DNA of 64,000 nt from Marinobacter sp. (lineage in GTDB: Bacteria > Pseudomonadota > Gammaproteobacteria > Pseudomonadales > Oleiphilaceae), in NCBI RefSeq assembly GCF_014859525.1, contig NZ_JACUUB010000006.1, positions 1-64,000 on the forward strand. The letters run 5' to 3'. The notes beneath the pieces were generated by a model. The model ran no database searches. It saw nothing but the letters and a program-made list of their open reading frames with translations, and was not told where the DNA came from. How positions within the stretch are numbered: the first letter of the stretch is position 1; each line of letters opens with the position of its first letter. Positions 29,239-38,495 of this stretch are shown piece by piece. Made by a program: the position numbers and the translations under genes.

Positions 29239-29667
29239 ATGGCAAACGAGCGCACGCTCTCAATTATCAAGCCCGATGCAGTCGCCAAGAACGTTATCGG
29301 TGAAATCTACAGCCGTTTTGAAAAAGCGGACCTGAAAATCGTTGCGTCGAAAATGATGCACCTGACTCAGGAGCAGGCTGAAGGCTTTTATGCTGAGCAC
29401 AAAGAACGCCCGTTCTTTAACGATCTGGTTGCCTTTATGACTTCCGGTCCGGTTGTTGTTCAGGCTCTGGAAGGCGAAGGCGCCATCCTCAAGAACCGCG
29501 ATCTGATGGGTGCGACTAACCCGAAAGAAGCGGCGGCTGGCACTATTCGTGCCGACTTCGCATCATCCATTGATGCCAACGCTGTTCACGGCTCTGACTC
29601 TGCAGCCTCTGCCGAGCGTGAGATTGCGTATTTTTTTAATGACAACGAAATCTGCCCGCGCGGTTGA
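29239..29667 (+). CDS. ndk: Nucleoside diphosphate kinase
   Basis: Ndk balances NTP pools by phosphate transfer through a histidine. The 142-residue protein has [25 protein letters not shown] at the start and the active-site histidine in [27 protein letters not shown] at 29193-29198 in the 66-base gap after iscS suggests its own promoter, although a matching -35 is poor. GGAG precedes the ATG. Confidence 0.96.
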   Translation: MANERTLSIIKPDAVAKNVIGEIYSRFEKADLKIVASKMMHLTQEQAEGFYAEHKERPFFNDLVAFMTSGPVVVQALEGEGAILKNRDLMGATNPKEAAAGTIRADFASSIDANAVHGSDSAASAEREIAYFFNDNEICPRG

Positions 29668-29676
29668 TTCTGTTGT

Positions 29677-29704
29677 TTCAGGGGCGGCATTTGCCACCCC
29701 TGAA
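29677..29704 (+). other. Hairpin between ndk and rlmN
   Basis: TTCAGGGG-C-GGC and GCC-A-CCCCTGAA form an 11-pair stem with one C/A mismatch and an ATTT loop just after the ndk stop. No T-run follows, so it is more likely an mRNA-stabilising or processing hairpin than an intrinsic terminator. Confidence 0.6.
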
Positions 29705-29729
29705 TTGGTTATTTGATCGAGGTTATTGC

Positions 29730-30839
29730 ATGACAGGCGCTGCCGAAAAAATCAATCTCCTGGGGATGCCTAAAGAAAAGCTTGAGGCATTTTTTGAATC
29801 CCTGGGCGAAAAACGCTTCCGCGCTCAGCAGGTGTTGCAGTGGATCCATCAGTGGGGCGTTGATGACTTCGATCAAATGACCAATATGAGCAAGGCGTTG
29901 AGGGAAAAGCTAAAGCTTGTGGCAGAGGTGCGTGGCCCGGAGGTGGTGTTTGATGAAACCTCCAAGGATGGTACTCGCAAATGGGTCATGCGGATGGACA
30001 ACGGCAACAGCGTTGAAACCGTGCTTATCCCAGATGGCGAACGCGGCACTCTGTGCGTGTCGTCCCAGATCGGGTGTACCCTTGACTGCACCTTCTGTTC
30101 CACCGGAAAACGCGGATTCAATCGCAATCTGACCGCTGCGGAAGTTATCGGTCAAGTTTGGGTGGCTCGTAAAGCGTTTATGCCGTTCGATATCAACGAC
30201 CGTCCTATCACCAATGTTGTGATGATGGGAATGGGGGAGCCATTGTTGAACTTCGATAACGTGGTCGATGCCATGAACCTGATGATGGAAGATCTCGCTT
30301 ATGGGATTTCCAAGCGTCGTGTAACACTGAGTACCTCTGGCGTTGTTCCAGGCATAGACAAGTTGGCTGAGGTTACCGATGTTTCACTGGCCATCTCGCT
30401 TCATGCACCCAATGATGAATTGCGCAACAAGTTGGTTCCATTAAATAAAAAGTATCCGATCGCAGAATTACTGGCCGCCACAAAGCGATATTTTGCGAGG
30501 TTACCTGAGAAGCGTAAGGCGACGATCGAATACACTGTCATTGAGGGTGTCAACGATCAGCTGGAGCACGCTCACGAACTGGCGGTTCTGCTTAGGGATT
30601 TGCCGTGTAAAATTAATCTGATACCGTTTAACCCATTCCCGGAGAGCGATTTCAAGCGCCCGAGCATGAATGCCACGCGCAGGTTTCAGACGGTTTTGAA
30701 CGAAGCTGGTTACGTTGCAACGATTCGCACCACCCGTGGAGACGATATTGATGCGGCGTGCGGTCAGTTGGTCGGTCGGGTAGACGACCGCACGCGCAGG
30801 AGTCAGAGATACATAGCGGTACAACAGGTTAACCCCTGA
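29730..30839 (+). CDS. rlmN: Dual-specificity rRNA/tRNA (adenine-C2) methyltransferase RlmN
   Basis: A radical-SAM enzyme that methylates A2503 of 23S rRNA and A37 of some tRNAs. The [4Fe-4S] motif CTLDCTFC lies near residue 115-122, [12 protein letters not shown] is the SAM-binding stretch, and a C-terminal cysteine lies in [14 protein letters not shown] 29730 with GAGG upstream gives 369 residues; the ORF-track start at 29664 overlaps the ndk stop region and is rejected. Confidence 0.95.
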   Translation: MTGAAEKINLLGMPKEKLEAFFESLGEKRFRAQQVLQWIHQWGVDDFDQMTNMSKALREKLKLVAEVRGPEVVFDETSKDGTRKWVMRMDNGNSVETVLIPDGERGTLCVSSQIGCTLDCTFCSTGKRGFNRNLTAAEVIGQVWVARKAFMPFDINDRPITNVVMMGMGEPLLNFDNVVDAMNLMMEDLAYGISKRRVTLSTSGVVPGIDKLAEVTDVSLAISLHAPNDELRNKLVPLNKKYPIAELLAATKRYFARLPEKRKATIEYTVIEGVNDQLEHAHELAVLLRDLPCKINLIPFNPFPESDFKRPSMNATRRFQTVLNEAGYVATIRTTRGDDIDAACGQLVGRVDDRTRRSQRYIAVQQVNP

Positions 30840-30876
30840 TATCGATACCCCGGAAGCGACAAAGGTAAGGTGTTTC

Positions 30877-31683
30877 GTGAAAGGAAAAGCACAAAGTTCA
30901 CCTCTGTTAACAGCGGCCCTTTTGATCGTTGGCTTGATGCTTTCGGGCTGTGTTACCACCACCGATAGCCGGTTTTCCCGGGAAGCAGACCGTGACAAGG
31001 CCGTCAGCAATTATGTTCAGCTGGCGACAGCCTACATTGGCCAGGGCAACCTTGATCGTGCTCGCCATCACCTTGATCGGGCACTGGAAATCTCACCGGA
31101 TAGCCCTCAGGCACAGGCTGCTATGGGGTTGGTTTATAATGCAGAGAACGAACCCGAACTGGCCGAGCGTAACTTTAAGCGAGCGATCGCAAAAGATGGC
31201 AACTACACCCGGGCTCGCGTCTATTACGGTGGCTACCTTTTCAGTCATTCCCGTTTTGAAGAAGCCAGAGACCAATACAGTGTTGCGTCCAGAGACACCG
31301 GCTACCGTGAGCGCGGAGCAGTATTTTACAATCTGGGCATGACTGAAGAACGTCTGGGTAACCGGCCTGCCGCTGAGGCAGCGTATCGCCGGTCAGTCGA
31401 ACTGACTCGGGGCGAGGCAAGAACCTTGCTTTCCTTGTCTCGTGTACTGGTTGAAATGGACGACTACTCCGCGGCATCCCTTTATTACAGTCGCCTGCAG
31501 ACGCTGATTCAGCGCAATCCGCGCCTGACCCATTCGCCGGAGAGCCTGTTTACGGGCATTCGTATCGCGCGCCATTTTGAGGATCGGGACCAGGAGGTCA
31601 GCTTGACGCTGCTGCTGAGGAACGAGTATCCGAATTCTGCGGAGTACCAACAATATAAGGTGTTGATTGCCAATGAGCGGTGA
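30877..31683 (+). CDS. pilW: Type IV pilus assembly lipoprotein PilW/PilF
   Basis: An outer-membrane lipoprotein that helps the PilQ secretin assemble. The GTG start gives a signal peptide ending in the lipobox LMLSGC, followed by about five TPR-type helix pairs (DRARHHLDRALEISPDSPQAQAAMGLVYN). The 268 residues match PilF of Pseudomonas. The position after rlmN is conserved in gammaproteobacteria. It shares 11 bases with the next gene. Confidence 0.9.
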   Translation: MKGKAQSSPLLTAALLIVGLMLSGCVTTTDSRFSREADRDKAVSNYVQLATAYIGQGNLDRARHHLDRALEISPDSPQAQAAMGLVYNAENEPELAERNFKRAIAKDGNYTRARVYYGGYLFSHSRFEEARDQYSVASRDTGYRERGAVFYNLGMTEERLGNRPAAEAAYRRSVELTRGEARTLLSLSRVLVEMDDYSAASLYYSRLQTLIQRNPRLTHSPESLFTGIRIARHFEDRDQEVSLTLLLRNEYPNSAEYQQYKVLIANER

Positions 31684-32620
31684 CGTGAAGCCAGATCAAG
31701 CGGCAACGGTGCGGGTCGGAGAGCAACTCAGGCTTGGGCGCGAGCGCCTGGGCCTTGAACTCTCAGCCATTGCTGCCGAGCAGCATCTTCGCCCTTCTGT
31801 GATTCAGGCTATTGAGAATGGCGATTACAGCAAAGTTGACAGCGAACTGTTTCTTAAAGGATACGTTCGAGCGTACGCGCGCCAGATCGGCCTTGATGCC
31901 GACTCCGTGATTGCAGACCTCGACCGGGAGTTGGAACCGGCGCGACAGCAGAGAGAACGTGAACAGCAAGCAAATCCGTTGGTGTCGATTGAGCGAGCTA
32001 AACGTCGGAAGCGACAGCTAGCCAAGATTTTGGCAATCTTATTGGTGATTGCTGTGGGTGCGTATCTGATTGTCGGTTATCTTGCTGAACAGGAGGTTGG
32101 CTCAGATCTCGCCCCTATGTCAGGAACGGAAAGTGCTTCAGATCTCGTCGTTCCCGAGGAGAGCCAGCCTTCGATCCGGCCGGAGCAGGAAGATCAGATG
32201 ACCGGATCTGTTACGAGTGACGGCGTTGTTGACCCGGAGACCGTAACGGCAGACGCTTTGCCGGACGATGCCCGGCCCGAAGACCTGTCGGCCGATCAGC
32301 AGCCCGTTATGATCCAGTCATCGGAACCAGTACCAGAGCCAGAGCCAGAGCAGGTAGTGGCCGCTGAGGTAACCGAAGGTCGACTGCAAATGACGTTTTC
32401 TGATGACTGCTGGGTTCAGGTAACTGATGCCGGCGGAAACCGGTTAGTCAGTTCGCGGCGCCGAAGCGGTGATCTGCTGGATGTGACCGGAGAGGCACCG
32501 CTGCGGGTCGTGATCGGCGCAGTCAGTGCAGTTGAATCTATCCAGTTTCAGGGTGACGCTCTGAATATTGGCGATCTGCGCGTTGTGAACAACCGGTCCG
32601 AATTTACCCTCGAACTCTAG
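31673..32620 (+). CDS. rodZ: RodZ-like helix-turn-helix membrane protein
   Basis: The N-terminal ~75 residues are a Cro-like HTH (GEQLRLGRERLGLELSAIAAEQHLRPSVIQAIENG). A single transmembrane helix near residues 120-140 (ILAILLVIAVGAYLIVGYL) follows, then a low-complexity acidic/Pro linker and a C-terminal DUF4115 beta domain (CWVQVTDAGGNRLVSS). This order matches RodZ, which anchors MreB and controls rod shape. ATG 31673 is chosen because the family starts there and it has a GAGC-type ribosome-binding site; it overlaps the pilW stop. Confidence 0.88.
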   Translation: MSGDVKPDQAATVRVGEQLRLGRERLGLELSAIAAEQHLRPSVIQAIENGDYSKVDSELFLKGYVRAYARQIGLDADSVIADLDRELEPARQQREREQQANPLVSIERAKRRKRQLAKILAILLVIAVGAYLIVGYLAEQEVGSDLAPMSGTESASDLVVPEESQPSIRPEQEDQMTGSVTSDGVVDPETVTADALPDDARPEDLSADQQPVMIQSSEPVPEPEPEQVVAAEVTEGRLQMTFSDDCWVQVTDAGGNRLVSSRRRSGDLLDVTGEAPLRVVIGAVSAVESIQFQGDALNIGDLRVVNNRSEFTLEL

Positions 32621-32654
32621 GCCGAACGCCTGAATAAACTGTTGGTCCCAGCAC

Positions 32655-33773
32655 ATGAAACACGAATCTCCGATTAAAAGACGCAAATCCCGCCAGATCA
32701 TGGTCGGGAATGTTCCTGTTGGTGGCGATGCGCCGATTGCCGTGCAGAGTATGACCAATACCAATACTTGCGATGTGAGCGCAACGGTCGATCAAATCGA
32801 AGCTCTGCAGGATGCCGGCGCTGACATTGTGCGGGTATCTGTGCCTTCCATGGAGGCAGCTGAGGCCTTTGGCCAGATTCGTGACCGCGTGTCTTTACCG
32901 CTGGTAGCGGACATTCATTTCGATCATAAGATTGCATTGCGAGTTGCCGAACTGGGTGTTGACTGCTTGCGAATCAACCCGGGAAACATTGGTCGAGATG
33001 ACCGGGTGAGCGCGGTGATCAGTGCTGCCCGGGATCGAAATATTCCTATCCGCATTGGTGTCAACGCCGGTTCGCTGGAAAAAAGCCTGCAGCGTAAGTA
33101 CGGCGAACCGACACCGGAAGCCCTGGTCGAATCGGCCATGAGGCACATTGATATCCTTGATCGGCACGATTTTCAGGATTTTAAAGTCAGTCTGAAGGCG
33201 TCTGATGTGTTTATGACGGTCGCGGCGTATCGCCAGATTGCATCTCAGATCGAGCAGCCACTGCACCTGGGTATTACAGAAGCGGGGGGCTTTCGGTCGG
33301 GCACTGTCAAGTCTGCCATTGGCCTTGGTATGCTTCTGATGGATGGCATTGGCGATACTATCCGGGTGTCTCTGGCCGCGGATCCTGTGCAGGAGATCAA
33401 AGTCGGGTTCGATATTCTCAAGAGCCTTCGCCTGCGCAGCCGGGGTATCAACTTCATTGCCTGCCCAAGCTGCTCGCGTCAGAACTTTGATGTTATCCAG
33501 ACGATGAATGATCTGGAGGAGCGCCTGGAAGATGTCAACACGGCACTCGATGTTGCGATCATCGGTTGCATCGTTAATGGTCCAGGTGAGGCCAAAGAGG
33601 CTGATGTCGGGCTAACCGGCGGCAGCCCGAAGAACCTGTTTTACCTTGATGGCAAACCAAACCAGAAGCTCGACAACATGACGTTGACCGATGATCTGGA
33701 GCGCCTCATCCGGGAACAAGTGAAGAAGCGTCAGGAGCGTGAGGAATCTGTGATCGCGCGCTCAACTGATTGA
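32655..33773 (+). CDS. ispG: 4-hydroxy-3-methylbut-2-en-1-yl diphosphate synthase IspG
   Basis: IspG makes HMBPP in the MEP isoprenoid pathway using a [4Fe-4S] cluster. The cluster ligands are visible as [11 protein letters not shown] and later [19 protein letters not shown]. The N-terminal TIM-barrel part contains [21 protein letters not shown]. The 372 residues are normal. hisS follows after 44 bases from its TTG start. Confidence 0.95.
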   Translation: MKHESPIKRRKSRQIMVGNVPVGGDAPIAVQSMTNTNTCDVSATVDQIEALQDAGADIVRVSVPSMEAAEAFGQIRDRVSLPLVADIHFDHKIALRVAELGVDCLRINPGNIGRDDRVSAVISAARDRNIPIRIGVNAGSLEKSLQRKYGEPTPEALVESAMRHIDILDRHDFQDFKVSLKASDVFMTVAAYRQIASQIEQPLHLGITEAGGFRSGTVKSAIGLGMLLMDGIGDTIRVSLAADPVQEIKVGFDILKSLRLRSRGINFIACPSCSRQNFDVIQTMNDLEERLEDVNTALDVAIIGCIVNGPGEAKEADVGLTGGSPKNLFYLDGKPNQKLDNMTLTDDLERLIREQVKKRQEREESVIARSTD

Positions 33774-33817
33774 TCGCTTGGACAGACACTCATTTAACAA
33801 CGCATCAGGGTTTTAAC

Positions 33818-35092
33818 TTGGCTAAGATTCAGGCAATTCGCGGAATGAATGACATTCTGCCGGATCAGACACCCGTCTGGCAGTATGTGGAGTCAACCGT
33901 TCGTCGGGTTCTGGGGCAATACGGTTATCAGGAAATCCGTATGCCAGTGGTTGAACAGACCGAGCTGTTCAAGCGCTCGATCGGTGAAGTGACCGATATC
34001 GTTGAAAAAGAGATGTATACCTTTGAAGACCGCAATGGAGACAGTCTGACTCTGCGGCCTGAAGGCACCGCCGGTTGTGTTCGCGCCGCAGAAGAACACG
34101 GATTGCTTTTTAACCAAACCCGTCGCTTGTGGTACACAGGTCCGATGTTTCGGCATGAACGCCCGCAGAAGGGACGGTATCGCCAGTTCCACCAGATTGG
34201 AGTGGAATGTTTTGGCATGACTGGCCCGGATATTGACGCCGAGCTGCTGATACTGACGGCGCGCTTGTGGGCTGCTCTTGGTCTAGCCGGTCATACCCGC
34301 CTGGAAATAAACTCGATCGGGACCAGTGGCGCACGTAAAGTTTACAGACAGGCACTGGTTGACTACCTGGAGCAGTTCAAAGACCAGCTGGATGACGACA
34401 GCAAGCGCAGGTTGTCCACAAACCCTCTGCGGATTCTCGACAGCAAAGACGCTGCCACTCGTAAGATCCTTGAGGATGCCCCCAGTCTTGACGATTACCT
34501 CGACGAAGACTCCCGTGCGCACTTTGAGCAGCTTAAGCTCCTTCTGGATGCCGCAGGTGTGACTTATACCGTTAACCCGGCGCTGGTGCGCGGGCTCGAT
34601 TATTATGGTAAGACGGTTTTCGAGTGGATCACTGACAGTCTTGGGGCACAGGGTACTGTGTGTGCGGGCGGTCGTTACGATGGTCTGGTTGAGCAGTTGG
34701 GCGGCAAGGCGACCGACGCCGTTGGATTTGCGATGGGGCTTGAACGCTTGATCCTGTTGCTTGAAACGCTCGACCTGGTGCCTGAACACGTGAACAATCA
34801 AGCGGATGTGTATGTGACTGTCATGGGCGATAAGGTGATTGCGACTGCGATGGCCATTGCCGAGGAGTTGCGGAATGCTTTACCGGGTAAGGTAGTTGTT
34901 GCGCATTGCGGTGCTGGGAGTTTCAAAAGCCAGATGAAGAAAGCCGATCGCAGCGGCGCCCGGTACGCGATTATTCTTGGTGAAAATGAGTTGGCCAGTG
35001 GTAACGTCGGTTTGAAGTCGCTGCGAGACGACGAACCACAGCAAGACGTACCGCGAGCTGAATTGGCACAGGCATTGATCAACAAGTTTTGA
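33818..35092 (+). CDS. hisS: Histidyl-tRNA synthetase
   Basis: A class II aminoacyl-tRNA synthetase. Motif 2 lies in [24 protein letters not shown], and the HisA loop in [15 protein letters not shown]. The C-terminal anticodon-binding domain contains the [24 protein letters not shown] segment. The family start is (M)[14 protein letters not shown], which here needs a TTG codon at 33818 with AGGG just upstream; the ORF-track TTG at 33770 overlaps ispG and adds an unrelated tail. 424 residues, normal. Confidence 0.93.
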   Translation: MAKIQAIRGMNDILPDQTPVWQYVESTVRRVLGQYGYQEIRMPVVEQTELFKRSIGEVTDIVEKEMYTFEDRNGDSLTLRPEGTAGCVRAAEEHGLLFNQTRRLWYTGPMFRHERPQKGRYRQFHQIGVECFGMTGPDIDAELLILTARLWAALGLAGHTRLEINSIGTSGARKVYRQALVDYLEQFKDQLDDDSKRRLSTNPLRILDSKDAATRKILEDAPSLDDYLDEDSRAHFEQLKLLLDAAGVTYTVNPALVRGLDYYGKTVFEWITDSLGAQGTVCAGGRYDGLVEQLGGKATDAVGFAMGLERLILLLETLDLVPEHVNNQADVYVTVMGDKVIATAMAIAEELRNALPGKVVVAHCGAGSFKSQMKKADRSGARYAIILGENELASGNVGLKSLRDDEPQQDVPRAELAQALINKF

Positions 35093-35139
35093 ATATTTTT
35101 GTATAAGAACAGTGACACTATTTTTTAACAGGAGTTTAC

Positions 35140-35796
35140 ATGGCTGAGTTGCGCACCGAAGAGGAACAGGTCCAGGCGATAAAGGACTGGTGGAAGAAGA
35201 ACGGAAGTTCTTTGATGATTGGTATCGGTGCCGCTTTGGCAATCGTATTTGGCTGGCAGGCATGGCAAAGCAACCAAGCGCAGCAACGCGCCGAAGCGGC
35301 GAATCAATTTGCGACCTTGCTTAACGCCTTCTCTGATGAAAGCGACGAGAATGCCAGCCAGACCATTACTTATGTGGCTCAGACCCTCCGTGATGATTAC
35401 AGCAAGAGCGCTTATGCCATTTATGGCAATCTGGTGCTTGCTCGCCAGCAGATTATGCTCGACAGCGATGTTGAGGGGGCGATTGATTCTCTTCAGTGGG
35501 CGCTTAAACAGGCTTCTGATTACCCGGCGCTGAGCCTGGTGGTTCGCAACAGACTTGCCCGCGCTCAGTTTGCAGCTGAGCACTATGATGATGCGCTGGC
35601 AACGCTCGATGGCGCTGGAAAAGCAGATGCCTTTGCCGGCATATTTTCTGAACTGCGAGGTGACATCCTGCTGGTTAAAGGCGATGCAGACGGTGCTCGT
35701 GAGGCGTACCTGGCAGCACGCGAGCAAAACCAACAGGGGCGTAACAGTATTCTTGAGCTGAAGCTTTCTGACCTTGGCGTCGGGGAGGGGGCCTGA
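35140..35796 (+). CDS. yfgM: YfgM family periplasmic TPR protein
   Basis: YfgM is an inner-membrane ancillary of the SecYEG-PpiD chaperone network. The N-terminal TM (SLMIGIGAALAIVFGWQAW) is preceded by a short cytosolic segment, and the rest is TPR helices (YAIYGNLVLARQQIMLDSDVEGAIDSLQWAL). The 218 residues and the hisS-yfgM-bamB-der order are widely conserved. It overlaps bamB by one base (TGATG). Confidence 0.92.
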   Translation: MAELRTEEEQVQAIKDWWKKNGSSLMIGIGAALAIVFGWQAWQSNQAQQRAEAANQFATLLNAFSDESDENASQTITYVAQTLRDDYSKSAYAIYGNLVLARQQIMLDSDVEGAIDSLQWALKQASDYPALSLVVRNRLARAQFAAEHYDDALATLDGAGKADAFAGIFSELRGDILLVKGDADGAREAYLAAREQNQQGRNSILELKLSDLGVGEGA

Positions 35797-36962
35797 TGCG
35801 CTTTGTCCGCAACAGGTTTGTTACATTTCCGATAGCGTCTTTGTTGCTGCTTTTGCTTGCCGGTTGCAGCACCAAAGACACGTTCGAGCAGCCGTTGCCG
35901 GTTCCGGACATTGATGCAACGGTTGAGTTCAAACGTGTTTGGACCATGTCCGTTGGCAAAGGGCATGATGACCAATTCCTTCACTTGGCGCCCTTGTATG
36001 CCGGTGACGTCATATATGCGGCTTCGGCTGATGGTCTTCTGGTTGCGGTAGAGCCCGAGAACGGCAAAGCACGCTGGCAGCGGAGATCGAAAGACCGCAT
36101 CTTTGCGGGTATCGGTGGCGATAACAGTCAGCTCTACTACATCACCCGTAATGCAGAATTAGTGGCATTGTCGCGGGAAACCAGCGAAGAGATCTGGCGT
36201 TCACCTTTGCCCACCGAAGGCCTGGCTGCGCCGCAGTCCAACGGAGCTCTGGTGGTTGCTCAAACCACCGATGGTCGGGTTATAGGATTTGATGCGCGCG
36301 ACGGCGAGCGACGCTGGCAATACGATGGTCAGGTGCCGGTGTTGGCGATGCGAACCGCAGCAGCTCCGCTGGTTGGCGGTGACGTGGTGATTGCCTCTTT
36401 TGCCAACGGCAGGGTGATTGCGCTCACGGCCGATGCTGGCCAGCCAATCTGGCAGTATGAAGTCGGTCAGCCGCAGGGTAGAACCGAGCTTGAGCGTTTG
36501 GTGGACATTGGCGGTCAACCGCTGGTGCTCGATTCCGCGATCATGGTTGCCGGCTATCAGGGTAAACTGGCGCTGATCGATATTCGCTCGGGTCAGGAGA
36601 TCTGGAGCCGCCGGGCGTCCAGCTTCTATGCGCCGAGCATTGGCGCTGGCAATATTTTTCTGGCCTCCGCAAATGGGGATATTGTTGCGTTTCGTGGTAA
36701 TGACCGCAGGGAACTCTGGCAACAGAATCGCCTGTCGTGGCGCCAGCTGACGCAACCGGTTGTGGTTGGTGAACATCTGGTTACGGGCGATTTTGAAGGC
36801 TATCTGCACGCACTCTCGCTGAGCGATGGCAGTCTTCAGGGCCAGATGAAGTTTGACAGTGACGGTATCCGCGTACCGGTCCAGATCATCGAAGGTGGTA
36901 ACCTGTTAATATACGGAAATGGTGGGCGCATGGCCGTTTTTACGTTAAAAACGAAAAAGTAG
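35796..36962 (+). CDS. bamB: Outer-membrane assembly lipoprotein BamB
   Basis: BamB is a lipoprotein of the beta-barrel assembly machine. The signal peptide ends in a lipobox (LLLLAGC), and the mature part is an eight-bladed PQQ/WD-like propeller with repeating ALS/TADAGQPIWQYEVG and DARDGERRWQYDG blades. The 388 residues are typical. The ATG overlaps the yfgM stop, so translation is coupled. A terminator follows 20 bases after the stop. Confidence 0.94.
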   Translation: MRFVRNRFVTFPIASLLLLLLAGCSTKDTFEQPLPVPDIDATVEFKRVWTMSVGKGHDDQFLHLAPLYAGDVIYAASADGLLVAVEPENGKARWQRRSKDRIFAGIGGDNSQLYYITRNAELVALSRETSEEIWRSPLPTEGLAAPQSNGALVVAQTTDGRVIGFDARDGERRWQYDGQVPVLAMRTAAAPLVGGDVVIASFANGRVIALTADAGQPIWQYEVGQPQGRTELERLVDIGGQPLVLDSAIMVAGYQGKLALIDIRSGQEIWSRRASSFYAPSIGAGNIFLASANGDIVAFRGNDRRELWQQNRLSWRQLTQPVVVGEHLVTGDFEGYLHALSLSDGSLQGQMKFDSDGIRVPVQIIEGGNLLIYGNGGRMAVFTLKTKK

Positions 36963-36981
36963 TGCCGCCAATTTATCGAAC

Positions 36982-37004
36982 AGCCCGGCCCTAGCCGGGC
37001 TTTT
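36982..37004 (+). terminator. Intrinsic terminator after bamB
   Basis: AGCCCGGC and GCCGGGCT pair around a CCTA loop and are followed by TTTT. It lies between bamB and der and should end most of the transcript coming from hisS-yfgM-bamB. Confidence 0.8.
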
Positions 37005-37027
37005 GACCTTTTACATAGCAGACACTT

Positions 37028-38443
37028 ATGACCCCAGTTATTGCCCTGGTAGGACGCCCGAATGTTGGTAAGTCCACCCTCTTTAATCAAATGACCCGAT
37101 CCCGTGATGCCTTGGTCGCGAACTTTCCGGGTTTAACCCGTGACCGTAAATACGGTGAGGGCAACTACGAGGGGCGCAAGTTTATTGTCATCGATACCGG
37201 TGGTCTCACCGGCGATGAAGTGGGTCTGGATGCAGAAATGGCCCGCCAGTCAATGCAGGCTGTGGAAGAAGCTGACATCGTACTGTTTATCGTTGATGGT
37301 CGCTCGGGGTTGACCGCGGGCGATGAGATGATTTCGGATCACCTGAGGAAATCTGGCAAGGTGGCGCATCTGGTTGTGAATAAAACCGATGGCCAGGACC
37401 CGGATATTGCGTCTGCAGACTTCCATTCACTTGGCTATGCCACGACGTTTCAGATCGCCGCATCCCATAACCGTGGTATCAGGTCGATGTTGGAGATTTT
37501 GCTGCCGGAAGATTTGGAAGACCAGGATCAGGCCGACCGTTACCCAGGTATTCGTATTGGTGTAGTAGGGCGTCCGAATGTGGGTAAATCGACGCTGGTA
37601 AACCGGATGCTGGGTGAAGAGCGGGTGGTGGTTTACGATATGCCTGGCACGACCCGAGACAGCGTATACATCCCCTATGAGCGCCACGGTCATGAGTATA
37701 CATTGATTGATACGGCCGGCGTACGTCGTCGCAAGAACGTTCACGAGGTGGTCGAGAAGTTTTCCATTATCAAGACGCTTCAGGCGATCGACGATGCGCA
37801 TGTTGTGATTCTGGTGATTGACGCCCGCGATGGTTTGGTGGATCAGGATATGCACCTGATCGGCTTTGTACTGGACGCAGGTCGATCATTGGTAATCGCC
37901 ATCAACAAGTGGGATGGAATGGCGCCCGAAGATCGTGAGAAGGTAAAAGAGCAAGTGGCACGACGTCTGGATTTTCTGGACTATGCAGATAAGTATTACA
38001 TCTCGGCATTGCATGGCACGGGAGTGGGCTCCATGTATGAATCTGTCCAGGCGTGTTACGAATCTGCGATGTCAAAGTGGCCAACCAATCGGCTGACAGC
38101 GATTCTGCAGGATGCAGTGGCACAGCACCAGCCCCCGATGGTTCATGGCAGGCGCATCAAATTGCGTTATGCCCACCAGGGTGGCTCGAATCCGCCGGTG
38201 GTCGTTGTTCATGGTAACCAGGTCGATTCATTGCCGGGGGCCTACAAACGCTACCTTGAGAACACATTCCGTAAAGTGTTGAAGGTGGTTGGTTCACCGA
38301 TCCGGTTTGAGTTCAAATCTGGCGACAACCCCTTCGCTGCCAAGGTGGATCGTATGACGCCACGGCAAAAGGTCAAAAAGGACAACGACATCAAGAAAGG
38401 CAGGACTGTCCGGAAAACCCGGCAAAAGAGCGTTAAACGCTGA
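37028..38443 (+). CDS. der: Ribosome assembly GTPase Der
   Basis: Der (EngA) has two tandem GTPase domains and is needed for 50S maturation. Both P-loops read GRPNVGKST (near residues 8 and 183). Each domain has its DTxG motif (DTGGL, DTAGV) and NKxD-type motif (NKTD, NKWD). A C-terminal KH-like domain and a basic tail ([18 protein letters not shown]) follow. 471 residues, normal. It starts after a terminator, so a separate promoter is likely in the short TTTTAC-rich leader. Confidence 0.96.
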   Translation: MTPVIALVGRPNVGKSTLFNQMTRSRDALVANFPGLTRDRKYGEGNYEGRKFIVIDTGGLTGDEVGLDAEMARQSMQAVEEADIVLFIVDGRSGLTAGDEMISDHLRKSGKVAHLVVNKTDGQDPDIASADFHSLGYATTFQIAASHNRGIRSMLEILLPEDLEDQDQADRYPGIRIGVVGRPNVGKSTLVNRMLGEERVVVYDMPGTTRDSVYIPYERHGHEYTLIDTAGVRRRKNVHEVVEKFSIIKTLQAIDDAHVVILVIDARDGLVDQDMHLIGFVLDAGRSLVIAINKWDGMAPEDREKVKEQVARRLDFLDYADKYYISALHGTGVGSMYESVQACYESAMSKWPTNRLTAILQDAVAQHQPPMVHGRRIKLRYAHQGGSNPPVVVVHGNQVDSLPGAYKRYLENTFRKVLKVVGSPIRFEFKSGDNPFAAKVDRMTPRQKVKKDNDIKKGRTVRKTRQKSVKR

Positions 38444-38466
38444 TTTGCCGGAGCTGCAATACAATC

Positions 38467-38495
38467 CAGGGTTGGCGGCGCTCAGACCAACCCTG
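38467..38495. terminator. Hairpin between der and pta
   Basis: CAGGGTTGG and CCAACCCTG pair perfectly around an 11-base loop. The right arm lies in the last pta codons, and the pta stop is inside the loop. Neither strand has a long T-run, so it is a weaker candidate terminator for the convergent genes. Confidence 0.5.
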
